From Rahnella bruchi (GTDB lineage: Bacteria; Pseudomonadota; Gammaproteobacteria; Enterobacterales; Enterobacteriaceae), in contig NZ_QZWI01000001.1 of the NCBI RefSeq assembly GCF_003614975.1, forward strand, positions 744,001-808,000: a DNA stretch of 64,000 bases, written 5' to 3'. The notes beneath the pieces were generated by a model, which had not been told where the DNA came from, did not search any database, and was given only the letters and a program-made list of their open reading frames with translations. Below are positions 9,703 to 19,345 of the stretch, in pieces. Both the position numbers and the translations under genes were made by a program. Every line of letters starts with the position of its first letter. Position 1 is the first letter of the stretch.

Positions 9703-10197
9703 ATGGTCACTTTCCACACCAACCACGGCGACATCGTCATTAAAACTTTCGCTGACAAAGCGCCAGCCACGGTTGAAAACTTCCTGAACTATTGCCGTAA
9801 AGGCTTCTACGACAACACGATTTTCCACCGTGTCATTAACGGTTTCATGATCCAGGGTGGCGGTTTTGAGCCAGGCATGAACCAGAAAAACACGGATGCA
9901 CCTGTCAACAACGAAGCAGACAACGGCCTGAAAAATACCAAAGGCACGCTGGCGATGGCTCGTACCAACGATCCACATTCTGCTACTGCGCAGTTCTTTA
10001 TCAACGTCACTGACAACGATTTCCTCAACCACAGCGGCAAAAATGCGCAAGGTTGGGGTTACTGCGTATTTGCAGAAGTGGTTGAAGGTCAGGACGTTGT
10101 TGACGCAATCAAAGCCGTCAAAACGGGCCGCAGCGGTATGCACCAGGACGTTCCAAAAGAAGATGTTGTGATCAAAAGCGTCACAGTCAGCGAATAA
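9703..10197 (+). CDS. ppiB: Peptidyl-prolyl cis-trans isomerase B (cyclophilin)
   Basis: A 164-residue cytoplasmic cyclophilin that speeds proline isomerisation during folding. It begins [15 protein letters not shown] and carries the cyclophilin core [13 protein letters not shown] and ATAQFFINV, matching E. coli PpiB (164 residues). The ATG at 9703 is preferred over one three codons earlier because AGGA sits eight bases before it, while the earlier codon abuts the AGG. It has no signal peptide. lpxH follows after 11 bp, suggesting an operon. Confidence 0.96.
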   Translation: MVTFHTNHGDIVIKTFADKAPATVENFLNYCRKGFYDNTIFHRVINGFMIQGGGFEPGMNQKNTDAPVNNEADNGLKNTKGTLAMARTNDPHSATAQFFINVTDNDFLNHSGKNAQGWGYCVFAEVVEGQDVVDAIKAVKTGRSGMHQDVPKEDVVIKSVTVSE

Positions 10198-10208
10198 TCA
10201 ACGTCGGG

Positions 10209-10931
10209 ATGACCACGTTTTTTATCGCAGATATCCATCTTTGCGCACAGGAACCGGCAATCACTGCCGGTTTTCTGCGTTTTCTGCGTGAAGATGCGCC
10301 GCAGGCCGATGCCCTGTACATTCTCGGTGATCTGTTCGAAGCCTGGATTGGTGACGACGATCCGCAGCCTCTTCACACCGAAATCTCTGCCGCACTCAAT
10401 CAGTTACACCAGCAAGGTGTGCCCTGCTTCTTCATTCACGGCAACCGCGATTTTCTGCTCGGCAGACGTTTTGCGCGCGACAGTCTGATGACGCTGCTGC
10501 CAGAGAAAAAAGTGCTGGAGCTGTATGGCCGCCGCGTTCTGATACTGCACGGCGACACGCTGTGTACCGACGACGTCGCTTATCAAAACTTCCGCAAAAA
10601 AGTCCACAATCCGTTAATTCAGAAACTGTTCCTGATGCTGCCACTGAAATGGCGACTGGGTATTGCCGCCAGAATGCGCGCCAACAGCAAAGCATCTAAT
10701 CAGGGAAAACCACTGGAAATTATGGATGTGAACCCGCAGGCGGTGGTCAGCGAAATGCAGGCGGCAGGCGTCGAGTGGATGATCCACGGCCACACCCATC
10801 GCCCGGCGATCCACGATGTGCCGCTGGAGAATAAAACCGGCCACCGCGTGGTACTCGGCGCATGGCACGAAGAAGGTTCGATGGTGAAAGTCACCGCCGA
10901 TAACGTCGAGCTGATCAGCTTCCCGTTTTAA
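10209..10931 (+). CDS. lpxH: UDP-2,3-diacylglucosamine diphosphatase LpxH
   Basis: LpxH cleaves UDP-2,3-diacylglucosamine to lipid X, the fourth step of lipid A synthesis, at the inner face of the membrane. The calcineurin-like metal motifs are visible in order: [33 protein letters not shown] and HGHTHRP. Its length of 240 residues equals E. coli LpxH. The start has only a weak CGGG ribosome site and probably depends on coupling to ppiB, whose stop is 11 bp upstream. Confidence 0.96.
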   Translation: MTTFFIADIHLCAQEPAITAGFLRFLREDAPQADALYILGDLFEAWIGDDDPQPLHTEISAALNQLHQQGVPCFFIHGNRDFLLGRRFARDSLMTLLPEKKVLELYGRRVLILHGDTLCTDDVAYQNFRKKVHNPLIQKLFLMLPLKWRLGIAARMRANSKASNQGKPLEIMDVNPQAVVSEMQAAGVEWMIHGHTHRPAIHDVPLENKTGHRVVLGAWHEEGSMVKVTADNVELISFPF

Positions 10932-10944
10932 GTCATCTCAAAAT

Positions 10945-11067
10945 TACCCGAAATAATTCGAGTTGCTGGAAGGCGACAAGCTCATGAATCCCTGGGAATT
11001 TAGCTGACTAAGTGACCGGGGTGAATGAGCGCAGTCAACGCATCAGCAGCTCGAAGTATGAAGGGTA
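10945..11067. repeat. 123-bp palindromic intergenic repeat element
   Basis: The element begins TACCCGAAATAATTCGAG and ends with the complement of TACCCTTCATACTTCGAG, so the ends form an imperfect inverted repeat that extends to GCTG. The interior (CCGGGGTGAATGAGCGCAG and flanks) looks like a dispersed family I know from Yersinia and Serratia-type genomes, though I cannot name it with certainty. A decayed second copy of one arm lies at 40562-40601. Its right end overlaps the 3' end of miaE. Confidence 0.6.
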
Positions 11068-11675
11068 ACGGGTACGCCTGAATGGAAGCGGAATTGTTCA
11101 TCCGGTGTGAGGATCAGTTCCGCTTCAATCCTGCCAAACTCTTCCACACGCTCACTGATATCCGTTCCCGCATATTGTTCGGCCAGCGCCAGATAATCGG
11201 CAAAATGACGTGATTCTGAGCGCAACAGCGACGTATAAAAGCGCGACAGGGTTTCATCGAGATGCGGTGCAATCTTGGCGAAACGCTCACACGAACGCGC
11301 TTCGATATACGCCCCGATAATCAGCCGATCGACCAGAATATTCAGGTCATCGTGATGGCGGGTATGTTTAATCATACCGCTGGCATAGCGCGACGGCGAA
11401 AGCTGGGTATAGGTAATATTGCGTTTTTGCATGATTTCCACCACCTGCTCAAAGTGGTGAAGCTCTTCGCGAGCCAGACGCGCCGCACAAAACAGCAACT
11501 CGGTGCGATCCAGATATTTAGTCATCAGGCTCATCGCCGTCGCCGCCGCCTTCTTTTCACAGTTAGCGTGGTCAATCAGCATGACCGTCTGATTTTCCAG
11601 CGCCACATCCACCCACAATGCGGGGGTTTCACAGTGAAGAAAATCATAAATCGGTGCCAGTAAAGCCTGCGTCAT
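11043..11675 (-). CDS. miaE: tRNA 2-methylthio-N6-isopentenyladenosine-37 hydroxylase
   Basis: MiaE is a non-haem di-iron monooxygenase that hydroxylates the isopentenyl group of ms2i6A at position 37 of tRNAs reading U-starting codons. The ferritin-like fold and ligands are visible as DHANCEKKAAATA, REELHHFEQV, EARSCERF and SESRHFADYL. It has 210 residues. K-12 lacks miaE; here it sits between lpxH and purE on the opposite strand. The last residues (about TLHTSSC) and the stop codon fall inside the flanking repeat element, so the C-terminus has been altered by it. Confidence 0.93.
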   Translation of the reverse strand: MTQALLAPIYDFLHCETPALWVDVALENQTVMLIDHANCEKKAAATAMSLMTKYLDRTELLFCAARLAREELHHFEQVVEIMQKRNITYTQLSPSRYASGMIKHTRHHDDLNILVDRLIIGAYIEARSCERFAKIAPHLDETLSRFYTSLLRSESRHFADYLALAEQYAGTDISERVEEFGRIEAELILTPDEQFRFHSGVPVTLHTSSC

Positions 11676-11770
11676 AAATCAGTTTCCAATAAAATTAGTC
11701 ATTAATATATTGACTCGGATTATACAAATCTGCGGCAAACTTCTCATCAAAAATGCGCCGTTTTCCGGCG

Positions 11771-11808
11771 ACGCAACCGTTTTCCTCCCTCGCGGAGCAT
11801 GCTATCAT
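11771..11808 (+). promoter_or_regulatory. purEK promoter with PurR operator
   Basis: ACGCAACCGTTTTCCT (11771-11786) is a near-consensus PurR box, the same type as at E. coli purE. It overlaps a -35 of TTTTCC (11780-11785), and 17 bp further on is the -10 TATCAT (11803-11808). Repression by PurR with hypoxanthine or guanine is expected. Confidence 0.85.
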
Positions 11809-11855
11809 TTGCGCCCTCGCAGTTTCTATTTCCGAACCACAGGAGCTTTAAAGAC

Positions 11856-12365
11856 ATGTCATCCAACGTTACCCCGGCAAAAATCGCCATCGTTATGGGG
11901 TCTAAAAGTGACTGGGCGACCATGCAGTTTGCCGCCGAAGTCCTCACAACGCTGAATATTCCTTTCCATGTCGATATCGTCTCCGCTCACCGCACGCCGG
12001 ACAAATTGTTCACTTTCGCTGAGCAGGCTTCCGCCAATGGTTTTGATGTGATCATCGCAGGCGCAGGCGGCGCGGCACATCTTCCGGGCATGCTGGCGGC
12101 GAAAACCCTGGTGCCGGTGCTGGGTGTGCCGGTGCAAAGTGCTGCGCTGAGCGGCATCGACAGCCTGTATTCCATCGTACAAATGCCGCGCGGTATTCCG
12201 GTCGGTACACTGGCGATTGGTAAAGCCGGTGCCGCTAACGCCGCCTTGCTGGCCGCACAAATCCTTGCCCTGCACGATGCTGAGATTGCTAAAAATCTGG
12301 CCGCATGGCGCACAGCACAAACTGACGAAGTGCTGAACAATCCCGATCCGCGGGAGGAAGTATGA
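11856..12365 (+). CDS. purE: N5-carboxyaminoimidazole ribonucleotide mutase
   Basis: PurE moves the carboxylate of N5-CAIR to form CAIR in purine synthesis. The class I signature is clear: [37 protein letters not shown] and MPRGIPVGT. It is 169 residues, as in E. coli. The start at 11856 follows AGGAG by ten bases; an upstream in-frame start would lie in the promoter. Its stop overlaps the purK start (ATGA), indicating translational coupling. Confidence 0.97.
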   Translation: MSSNVTPAKIAIVMGSKSDWATMQFAAEVLTTLNIPFHVDIVSAHRTPDKLFTFAEQASANGFDVIIAGAGGAAHLPGMLAAKTLVPVLGVPVQSAALSGIDSLYSIVQMPRGIPVGTLAIGKAGAANAALLAAQILALHDAEIAKNLAAWRTAQTDEVLNNPDPREEV

Positions 12366-13426
12366 AGCCGGTTTGCGTACTCGGAAACGGCCAGTTAGGC
12401 AGAATGCTGCGTCAGGCCGGTGAACCGCTGGGGATCGCCGTTTATCCCGTCGGGCTTGATGCCGAACCGGAAGCCGTGCCGTATCAGCAAAGCGTCATCA
12501 CCGCAGAAATCGAACGCTGGCCGGAGACCGCGCTGACCCGCGAACTGGCGACACACAATGCGTTTGTTAACCGCGAGATTTTCCCGCGTCTGGCTGACCG
12601 CCTGACGCAAAAACAATTGCTCGATCAGCTCGGTCTGGCGACCGCGCCGTGGCAGTTGCTGGCTGATGCCGCCGAATGGCCTCAGGTATTTTCTGAGATT
12701 GGCGAACTGGCGATTGTTAAACGCCGCGTCGGCGGCTACGACGGCCGTGGTCAGTGGCGTCTGCGTTCCGGCGAAGAAAATACACTGCCGCAGGATTGCT
12801 ACGGCGAATGTATCGTTGAACAGGGCATCAATTTCTCCGGCGAAGTTTCGCTGGTGGGTGCGCGCGGACATGACGGCAAAACCGTGTTTTATCCGCTGAC
12901 CCATAACCTGCATCAGGACGGCATTCTGCGCACCAGCGTGGCACTGCCGAAGCCGGACGCCGCCCAGCAACAGCAGGCGGAAAGCATGTTGTCGGCCATC
13001 CTCAACGAACTGAATTATGTCGGCGTGATGGCGATGGAATGTTTCGTGGTCAGCGAAGGTTTGCTGATAAACGAACTGGCTCCGCGCGTTCATAACAGCG
13101 GACACTGGACGCAAAACGGCGCCTCCTACAGCCAGTTTGAAATGCACCTGCGCGCGATCCTCGGCCTGCCGCTGCCGAAACCGGTAGTCAGTACGCCATC
13201 GGTGATGGTGAATCTGATTGGTACGGATGTGTCAGAACAGTGGCTGAACCTGCCGCTGGTCAATCTGCACTGGTACGAGAAAGAGGTGCGTCCGGGCCGT
13301 AAAGTCGGACACCTGAATATTAACGACGCAAGTGCCAGCCTGCTGAAAGAAAACCTCAACGCACTGATCCCGATGCTGCCGGAAGAATATGCCAGCGGTA
13401 TTGAATGGGCAGTAGAAAAGCTTTGA
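12362..13426 (+). CDS. purK: 5-(carboxyamino)imidazole ribonucleotide synthase
   Basis: PurK is the ATP-grasp enzyme that carboxylates AIR to N5-CAIR using bicarbonate and ATP, handing the product to PurE. It starts [17 protein letters not shown], a Rossmann-like pre-ATP-grasp segment, with [14 protein letters not shown] for ATP binding and [14 protein letters not shown] near the metal site. Length is 354 residues (E. coli 355). It overlaps purE by four bases. In E. coli a large rhs and allantoin region follows; here ybbP faces it directly. Confidence 0.97.
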   Translation: MKPVCVLGNGQLGRMLRQAGEPLGIAVYPVGLDAEPEAVPYQQSVITAEIERWPETALTRELATHNAFVNREIFPRLADRLTQKQLLDQLGLATAPWQLLADAAEWPQVFSEIGELAIVKRRVGGYDGRGQWRLRSGEENTLPQDCYGECIVEQGINFSGEVSLVGARGHDGKTVFYPLTHNLHQDGILRTSVALPKPDAAQQQQAESMLSAILNELNYVGVMAMECFVVSEGLLINELAPRVHNSGHWTQNGASYSQFEMHLRAILGLPLPKPVVSTPSVMVNLIGTDVSEQWLNLPLVNLHWYEKEVRPGRKVGHLNINDASASLLKENLNALIPMLPEEYASGIEWAVEKL

Positions 13427-13434
13427 TTTGATCG

Positions 13435-13460
13435 GCTCCTCCCCTGCGAAGGGGAGGAGC
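13435..13460. terminator. Hairpin between convergent purK and ybbP
   Basis: GCTCCTCCCC and GGGGAGGAGC form a perfect 10-bp stem with a six-base loop midway between the two convergent stops. No clear T-run follows on either strand, but position and stability suggest shared termination. Confidence 0.5.
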
Positions 13461-13467
13461 AAAACCA

Positions 13468-15900
13468 TCAACTGTCGTACTGCCTGAACAATGCCCGCCC
13501 CCGCAGCAACCGCACACCGAGCCAGCCACCGCAGACGGACAACAGCACCGCGCTGACCACCGGTACCGCAATCCACATCAGGTAATTCGGTTCCCACGGG
13601 AAATCGAACACTTTGCGTTGCAGCAACCATAATGCGGCTTCCGCGCCAATTGCGGCGGCGATGCCTGCGACCAGCCCGAGCACGGCAAATTCACACCACA
13701 GCGTCCGGTGCAGCATTTTTTTGCTGGCACCCAACGTGCGGTAAACGATCAGCTCCTGACGGCGCTGACGCATGCCAACCTGGATTTGCGCCAGCAGCAG
13801 CAATCCGCCGCACAGCATTACCAGCAGAACCATCACTTCCAGCGCCCTACTTACCTGCTGTAATACCTGTCCGACCTGACGCAGTATGGAACCGATATCC
13901 AGCAAACTCAGCGTCGGGAACTGGCGGTTTAGCTGCGTAATGGTGCTGACATCGCCGTGATAACGGAAACTGGTCAGCCAGCTTTGCGGCTGTGCGTCTA
14001 GCGCTCCTGGCGGGAAGATAAAGTAGAAATTCGGCTTCAGGCTGTCCCAGTCCACTTTCCGCAGGCTGGTAATTTTGGCACTGAACTCCTGGGTATCGCC
14101 GCTGAATGTGACGGTATCGCCGAGTTTCAGCCCCAGACGTCCAGCCAGCCCTTCGTCAATCGACACTTCACCGGCTTTCGGTGGCGCATTGCCTGCGACC
14201 AGCGGATTATGATCTGGCAGCCCTTCCATCCAGGTCAGGTTCAGCTCACGGTTCACCGCTTCCCCGCCTGCATCATCCGGCTTGATGATATCGGTGGCGA
14301 CCTTATCGTTAATCTTCGTCAGGCGAACCCGCACAATCGGATAGAAAGTTTCCGGCTCCGCTTTATGCTGATGCAGGAAATCCGTGACCTGCGGAATTTG
14401 CTCCTTGGTGATATTGAGCAGGAAGTAATTCGGGCTATCCGGCGGCAGCTGTTGCTCCCAGCGATCCAGCAAATCTCCGCGCATCACCAGCAGCAATGCC
14501 AGCAACATAAACGACATCGAGAATGCCGCCAGCTGGCTGAGCGTCACCCACGGCTGGCGCAGCAGGCGGTTAACGGCGAGGCGCAGCGGCAACTGACGGA
14601 ACGTGAGTTTGCGTAACAGCAGCAGCGCGCCCCAGCCAATTACGCCCAGCAACAGCGAAAGCACCAGCACGCCCGCCAGCAGCGACCAGAGCAATGAACT
14701 GCCGCCCATCAGCGCCGCCAGCAAACCGACGACGACCAGCACCATCACCGGCAGGAAATAACGCAGCGGCCAGACATTGGCCACCACGTCCTGACGCAGC
14801 ACCCGCAGCGGCTGGGTCGCCAGCAACTGACGATACGGACGAATACCAATCAGCAGGGAGATCACCACCATCGCGCCCATCGACCATACCCACGGCCAGC
14901 CACCGGCAGGTGGCAAAGCCGCAGGCAGAACCGGTGCCAGCACTTTCATTAGTACGGCCTCAAATACCAGGCCGACCACGCTGCCGCAAATTCCGGCCAG
15001 CACCAGCACCGCCAGCCACTGACCGATAATCAGTTTTCGCAGTGCCTTTTTCCCGGCACCTAATGTTTTCAGCACGGCAACCAGATCGTAACGGCTGCGG
15101 CAATAATGCCCCATCGAAACAGCAATGGCGGCAATCGACAACATCAGCGTCAGCAGTGCAGAAAGCGTGAGGAACTGCTGGGAACGCTGCAACGATTTAC
15201 CCAGCGCGCCTTCGGAGTCTTCCATTCCGCTCCAGCGCTGATCTGGCTTGAGCAGCCCTTTAATTGCCTCACCGTAGGTCTGAATCGCCTGCGGTGAACC
15301 GGCGAACATATAACGATAGGTCAGGCGACTTCCCGGCTGAATGGCACCGGTTTTCGGCACATCATCCAGATTCATGATTACGCGGGGCGCAGTCTGGAAC
15401 GGGTTAAAACCCGAATCCGGCTCCTGAACAATCACACCGGCAATTTTCAGCGTGGTGTCGCCGACATCCAGATTGTCGCCGACTTTCACATTCAGTAACG
15501 CCAGCAAACGCGGCGCAACCAGCACGGTGCCCGGCTGAGGTTTCAGCCCTGCCGGTTCAGTTTGTAACGCACCATACAGCGGATACGCCAAATCGGTGGC
15601 TTTGACGGCCGCCAGCTGCGGCGTTTCACCGGCAAATGTCATGGTCATGAAAGAGAGCTGACGGCTGACTTTCAGCCCCTGCGACTGCGCATCCTGTAAC
15701 CAGGCTTCGGTAATCGGATGGGCGGAACGCAGCACGCGGTCACCGGCGATAAACTCGCGGCTTTGCTGGCTCAGCCCTTTATCCATACGGTCGCTGATAC
15801 TGCCGAGCGCCAGCACACAGGCCACCGCCAGTGTCAGAGCCAGCCAGACGATCAGCAGCGATGGCGAACGCCATTCCCGCCAGAACCAGCGCCAGATCAT
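13468..15900 (-). CDS. ybbP: YbbP, FtsX-like ABC transporter permease
   Basis: A large inner-membrane permease of the FtsX/MacB type, 810 residues against 804 in E. coli. One N-terminal helix is followed by a periplasmic domain, then groups of helices around residues 240-430 and 690-800 typical of the two-FtsX-domain architecture. The start at 15898-15900 has GGAGGAAGC immediately before it and matches the IWRWFWREWRSPSLL opening of E. coli YbbP. Its ATG overlaps the ybbA stop (ATGA), so the ATPase and permease are coupled. The substrate is unknown; links to lipid handling are inferred from the tesA neighbour. Confidence 0.93.
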   Translation of the reverse strand: MIWRWFWREWRSPSLLIVWLALTLAVACVLALGSISDRMDKGLSQQSREFIAGDRVLRSAHPITEAWLQDAQSQGLKVSRQLSFMTMTFAGETPQLAAVKATDLAYPLYGALQTEPAGLKPQPGTVLVAPRLLALLNVKVGDNLDVGDTTLKIAGVIVQEPDSGFNPFQTAPRVIMNLDDVPKTGAIQPGSRLTYRYMFAGSPQAIQTYGEAIKGLLKPDQRWSGMEDSEGALGKSLQRSQQFLTLSALLTLMLSIAAIAVSMGHYCRSRYDLVAVLKTLGAGKKALRKLIIGQWLAVLVLAGICGSVVGLVFEAVLMKVLAPVLPAALPPAGGWPWVWSMGAMVVISLLIGIRPYRQLLATQPLRVLRQDVVANVWPLRYFLPVMVLVVVGLLAALMGGSSLLWSLLAGVLVLSLLLGVIGWGALLLLRKLTFRQLPLRLAVNRLLRQPWVTLSQLAAFSMSFMLLALLLVMRGDLLDRWEQQLPPDSPNYFLLNITKEQIPQVTDFLHQHKAEPETFYPIVRVRLTKINDKVATDIIKPDDAGGEAVNRELNLTWMEGLPDHNPLVAGNAPPKAGEVSIDEGLAGRLGLKLGDTVTFSGDTQEFSAKITSLRKVDWDSLKPNFYFIFPPGALDAQPQSWLTSFRYHGDVSTITQLNRQFPTLSLLDIGSILRQVGQVLQQVSRALEVMVLLVMLCGGLLLLAQIQVGMRQRRQELIVYRTLGASKKMLHRTLWCEFAVLGLVAGIAAAIGAEAALWLLQRKVFDFPWEPNYLMWIAVPVVSAVLLSVCGGWLGVRLLRGRALFRQYDS

Positions 15901-16583
15901 GCTTCCTCCCACAATTTCCCGTCGCGCAAACGTAACCGCCGCTGGCAACGCGCCGCCAGCTGCTCATCATGCGTGACCAGGATCAGCGTCGTCGCTGCAT
16001 CGCGGTTCAGGGAGAACAGCAAGTCGACAATACGTTCACCCGTGGCGCGATCCAGATTACCGGTCGGCTCATCGGCGAAAAGTAATTTTGGTTTGCCGAT
16101 AAACGCCCGCGCCAGCGCCACACGTTGCTGTTCACCACCGGAAAGCTGTGCGGGAAGGTGATGCAGACGCCCGCCCAGCCCGAGGCTTTCCAGCAACTGC
16201 ACCGCCTGCTGACGGCTGCTGCTGTCGCTTTCTCCGCGTAAAAGCGCAGGAAGCTGCACGTTTTCCAGCGCGTTAAGCGTCGGCACCAGCATGAAAGACT
16301 GGAACACGAAGCCGACATTTTTTGCCCGCAGCTCCGCGCGCCCTTCTTCATTGAGTTCACCGAGAGATTTGCCCAGCAACTTCACGTCGCCGCTGGTGCC
16401 GTCATCCAGCCCGGCAAGAATGCCGAGTAAGGTGGATTTACCGGAACCGGATTCGCCAATCAGGGTAATTGTCTGGGCAGGTTTGACAACCAGCTCCACA
16501 CCGGACAGGATGGTGAGCTGACCTTCACCCTGACCGACGTGCTTACTTAGATGATGAACTTCAAGAACATTTTCCGCTGGCAT
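15897..16583 (-). CDS. ybbA: YbbA, ABC transporter ATP-binding protein
   Basis: A 228-residue ATPase of the LolD/MacB-like class, partner of YbbP. Walker A is GESGSGKST, the signature is LSGGEQQRVALARA, Walker B is LLFADEPTGNLD and the switch histidine lies in LVTHDEQ. Length equals E. coli YbbA. The first 33 bases of its coding region are antisense to the start of tesA, an overlap that also exists in E. coli, so its promoter must lie inside tesA. Confidence 0.95.
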   Translation of the reverse strand: MPAENVLEVHHLSKHVGQGEGQLTILSGVELVVKPAQTITLIGESGSGKSTLLGILAGLDDGTSGDVKLLGKSLGELNEEGRAELRAKNVGFVFQSFMLVPTLNALENVQLPALLRGESDSSSRQQAVQLLESLGLGGRLHHLPAQLSGGEQQRVALARAFIGKPKLLFADEPTGNLDRATGERIVDLLFSLNRDAATTLILVTHDEQLAARCQRRLRLRDGKLWEEA

Positions 16584-17183
16584 CTCCCCTTCCTTATGTT
16601 GTTAGGATTATTGAGTTTTCGCGCCGTTGCTGCTGATAACTTGCTGATTATTGGCGACAGTTTGAGTGCTGTCTATCGACTTCCTGTAGCCGAATCCTGG
16701 CCAACATTACTGAATAACAAATGGCAAAAAGAAGGTGGGAAGCCCACCATCATTAACGCCAGCATCAGCGGCGATACCGCTGAACAAGGGCTGGCGCGTT
16801 TGCAAACCTTGCTGCAACAGCATCATCCGCGCTGGGTGCTGATTGAACTGGGCGCCAATGACGGGTTGCGCGGGTTTGCGCCGCAGACCATTTCGCAAAC
16901 GCTGACGCAGATTATCAGTCAGGTAAAACAGGCCAATGCCGAGCCGCTGCTGATGCAAATCCGTCTGCCGCCTAATTATGGCCGCCGCTACGGCGATGCG
17001 TTCTACGCCATTTATCCGGCGCTGGCGAAGCAGGAAAACATCCCGCTGGTGCCGTTCTTTATGGAACAGGTCGCCGTAAAACCTGAATGGATGCAGGATG
17101 ACGGATTACATCCGGCACTGGCAGCACAGTCGTTTATTGCCGACTGGATGTCTGAAAAACTCACGCCGTTACTGACGCATTAA
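16551..17183 (+). CDS. tesA: Acyl-CoA thioesterase I / protease I / lysophospholipase L1
   Basis: A periplasmic SGNH hydrolase of 210 residues with a signal peptide (residues 1-28, cleavage after RAVAA). Block I is GDSLS with catalytic Ser37, block II is the Gly in ASISGDT, block III is LGANDGLRG and block V is DDGLHP with the catalytic Asp and His. E. coli has glycine in SAGYR right after block I; here it is valine (SAVYR, residue 41), an unusual change beside the active site. The gene overlaps the 5' end of ybbA by 33 bases on the opposite strand. Confidence 0.95.
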   Translation: MMNFKNIFRWHLPFLMLLGLLSFRAVAADNLLIIGDSLSAVYRLPVAESWPTLLNNKWQKEGGKPTIINASISGDTAEQGLARLQTLLQQHHPRWVLIELGANDGLRGFAPQTISQTLTQIISQVKQANAEPLLMQIRLPPNYGRRYGDAFYAIYPALAKQENIPLVPFFMEQVAVKPEWMQDDGLHPALAAQSFIADWMSEKLTPLLTH

Positions 17184-17303
17184 GTTTAAAATACGACGAA
17201 TAAAATAATACCGGGACGTGAGTAAAACCAAGACGTTACCTTTTCATCCGACTCCCTAGTAAATCACAGTCATAAAAAATAGGGACATCCCACAGGTAAA
17301 GTT

Positions 17304-18080
17304 ATGCAAAAAGCTGTATTAATCACCGGTTGTTCCAGTGGTATCGGGTTAGTCGCCGCCCAGGATTTGCGCGCACGTGGCTACCGGGTACTGGCGGCAT
17401 GTCGTAAAACGCAGGATATCGACACGCTGCAACAAATGGGTTTTGAAACTATTCAGTTAGATCTGGATGATAAACAGAGTGTCGAACTCGCCGCCGCCGA
17501 GGTGATTGCGCTGACGGGAAACCGCCTGTACGGCCTGTTTAACAATGCCGGTTATGGTGTTTACGGCACGCTCAGCACCGTCAGCCGTGAGCAGTTCGAG
17601 CAGCAATTCTCCACGAATCTTTTCGGCACACATCAGCTGACGCAGCTTCTGCTGCCCGCCATGTTGCCGCACGGCGAAGGCCGCATTATCCAGACCAGTT
17701 CGGTAATGGGGCTGATTACCACGCCGCGTCGTGGCGTTTATGCCGCCAGTAAATTTGCGCTGGAAGCCTGGTCCGACACGCTGCGTATGGAGTTGCATGG
17801 CACGGGGATTCAGGTCAGCCTGATTGAACCCGGCCCGCTGAGCAGTAACTTCACCGCGAACGTCAATCAGTCGCAGGCCGACCAGCCGGTAGAAAATCCG
17901 GGTATTGCCCGCCGATTTACGCTCAAGCCAGAGGCAGTTTTACCAAAACTGCACCATGCTTTAGAAAACCCGCGCGCGCGTTTTCGTTATCCGGTCACGC
18001 TGGTCGCCCATGCACTGGCAGTGCTTAAGCGCCTGTTGCCAGCCCGTTTGCTGGATAAAATATTACGCGGAAACAGCTAA
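17304..18080 (+). CDS. ybbO: YbbO, short-chain dehydrogenase/reductase
   Basis: A 258-residue NADP-dependent SDR. TGCSSGIG is the cofactor-binding motif, NNAGYG the structural NAG motif, and S-x12-YAASKFA (SSVMGLITTPRRGVYAASK region) supplies the catalytic Ser, Tyr and Lys. E. coli YbbO acts on aldehydes and related carbonyls. It lies between tesA and cnoX as in E. coli. Confidence 0.9.
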   Translation: MQKAVLITGCSSGIGLVAAQDLRARGYRVLAACRKTQDIDTLQQMGFETIQLDLDDKQSVELAAAEVIALTGNRLYGLFNNAGYGVYGTLSTVSREQFEQQFSTNLFGTHQLTQLLLPAMLPHGEGRIIQTSSVMGLITTPRRGVYAASKFALEAWSDTLRMELHGTGIQVSLIEPGPLSSNFTANVNQSQADQPVENPGIARRFTLKPEAVLPKLHHALENPRARFRYPVTLVAHALAVLKRLLPARLLDKILRGNS

Positions 18081-18167
18081 GTAAAAGCGATAAGGGGTTG
18101 AAGCGGCACGAGTCGCCCCCATCTTATTTTTAATGCTTTAAACGCCTTAGTCAGAGAGAACGAATTC

Positions 18168-19025
18168 ATGCTTGCACAACCTACAGTAATCGATATCAAC
18201 GAAACAAACCTGCACCAGACGCTGGAACAATCCATGTCTGTGCCGGTAATGTTCTATTTCTGGTCTGAACGCAGCCAGCACTGCCTGCAACTGGGGCCGA
18301 TCCTCGACAAACTGGCGGTGGAATATGCCGGTCAGCTGATTCTGGCGAAAGTGGACTGCGATACCGAGCAGATGATTGCCCAGCAGTTTGGTCTGCGTTC
18401 GATCCCTGCGGTTTACCTGTTTAAAGACGGTCAGCCGGTCGATGGTTTCCAGGGGCCGCAGCCGGAAGAAGTGATCCGCGAACTGCTGCAAAAAGTGCTG
18501 CCGAAAGAAGAAGAGCTGAAACTGGCTCAGGCGCAGGAACTGTTGCAGGCCGGCAATGTGGCTGAAGCCCTGCCGTTGCTCAAAGATGCATGGCAGCTGA
18601 GCAATCAGCGCAGTGATATCGGTCTGTTGCTGGCAGAAACGCAAATTCACTTAAACCGCACCGAAGATGCGCAAGCCGTGCTGGCGACCATTCCGTTACA
18701 GGATAAAGACTCCCGTTATCAGGGGCTGATTGCGCAAATTGAATTGCTGAAACAGGCGGCTGATACGCCGGAAATTCAGCTGCTGCAACAGGAATTACAA
18801 CAAGATCCTGAGAACGCTGAACTCATCGTCAAGCTCAGCCTGCAATTGCATCAGGTCGGGCGTAACGAAGAAGCCCTGGAACTGCTGATAGCACCGCTGA
18901 AAAAAGATTTAAGCGCGGCGAACGGCGCGGCGCGTAAAACGCTGATGGATATTATGGCCGCTCTCGGTACCGGCGATGCGCTGGCTGCTAAATATCGCCG
19001 CCAGTTATATTCCCTGCTGTATTAA
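18168..19025 (+). CDS. cnoX: Chaperedoxin CnoX (YbbN)
   Basis: A 285-residue protein with an N-terminal thioredoxin fold (about 1-110) and C-terminal TPR-like repeats (about 115-285). The usual CxxC is replaced by SQHC (in FWSERSQHC), as in E. coli, so it is not a normal disulfide reductase. It is a holdase that works with GroEL and DnaK under bleach stress. Order tesA-ybbO-cnoX follows E. coli, but the next gene here is an autotransporter instead of fetB-fetA. Confidence 0.94.
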   Translation: MLAQPTVIDINETNLHQTLEQSMSVPVMFYFWSERSQHCLQLGPILDKLAVEYAGQLILAKVDCDTEQMIAQQFGLRSIPAVYLFKDGQPVDGFQGPQPEEVIRELLQKVLPKEEELKLAQAQELLQAGNVAEALPLLKDAWQLSNQRSDIGLLLAETQIHLNRTEDAQAVLATIPLQDKDSRYQGLIAQIELLKQAADTPEIQLLQQELQQDPENAELIVKLSLQLHQVGRNEEALELLIAPLKKDLSAANGAARKTLMDIMAALGTGDALAAKYRRQLYSLLY

Positions 19026-19049
19026 TTCACAAGAATTATAATTACAAAC

Positions 19050-19072
19050 ACCGGCCTCGTGCCGGTTTTTTT
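19050..19072 (+). terminator. cnoX terminator
   Basis: ACCGGC-CTCGT-GCCGGT forms the stem, followed by seven T residues. Confidence 0.88.
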
Positions 19073-19345
19073 ATGCTCACATATAAATAACTAATTATCA
19101 TTTTAATTACTAAATTATATTCATCATTTACCAATTATAAAGCATACAAATTAATTAATATTTTACCTAGCAGAATAGCCCTATATCACCAAATATCATT
19201 CCCATCCACTAATTAAAACCGTAGTATACCTCCCACAAAAAAAAACCACGTAGCCCGCCTGTCTACTAGAAAACAAAAAAAGTAACAAAATAAAATTTTT
19301 TAAAACCACCAAGCTGGTGATATTTCATAAACATGGAGTTTTTAT
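19073..19345. other. AT-rich leader of the autotransporter gene
   Basis: About 270 bp of very AT-rich sequence, far lower in GC than the flanking core genes. It presumably carries the autotransporter promoter and looks like a target for H-NS-type silencing. No coding sequence or clear operator was found. Confidence 0.5.

Noticed and set aside
12395-13147. 250-codon minus-strand ORF inside purK
   Set aside because: Shadow of a strongly conserved purK reading frame.
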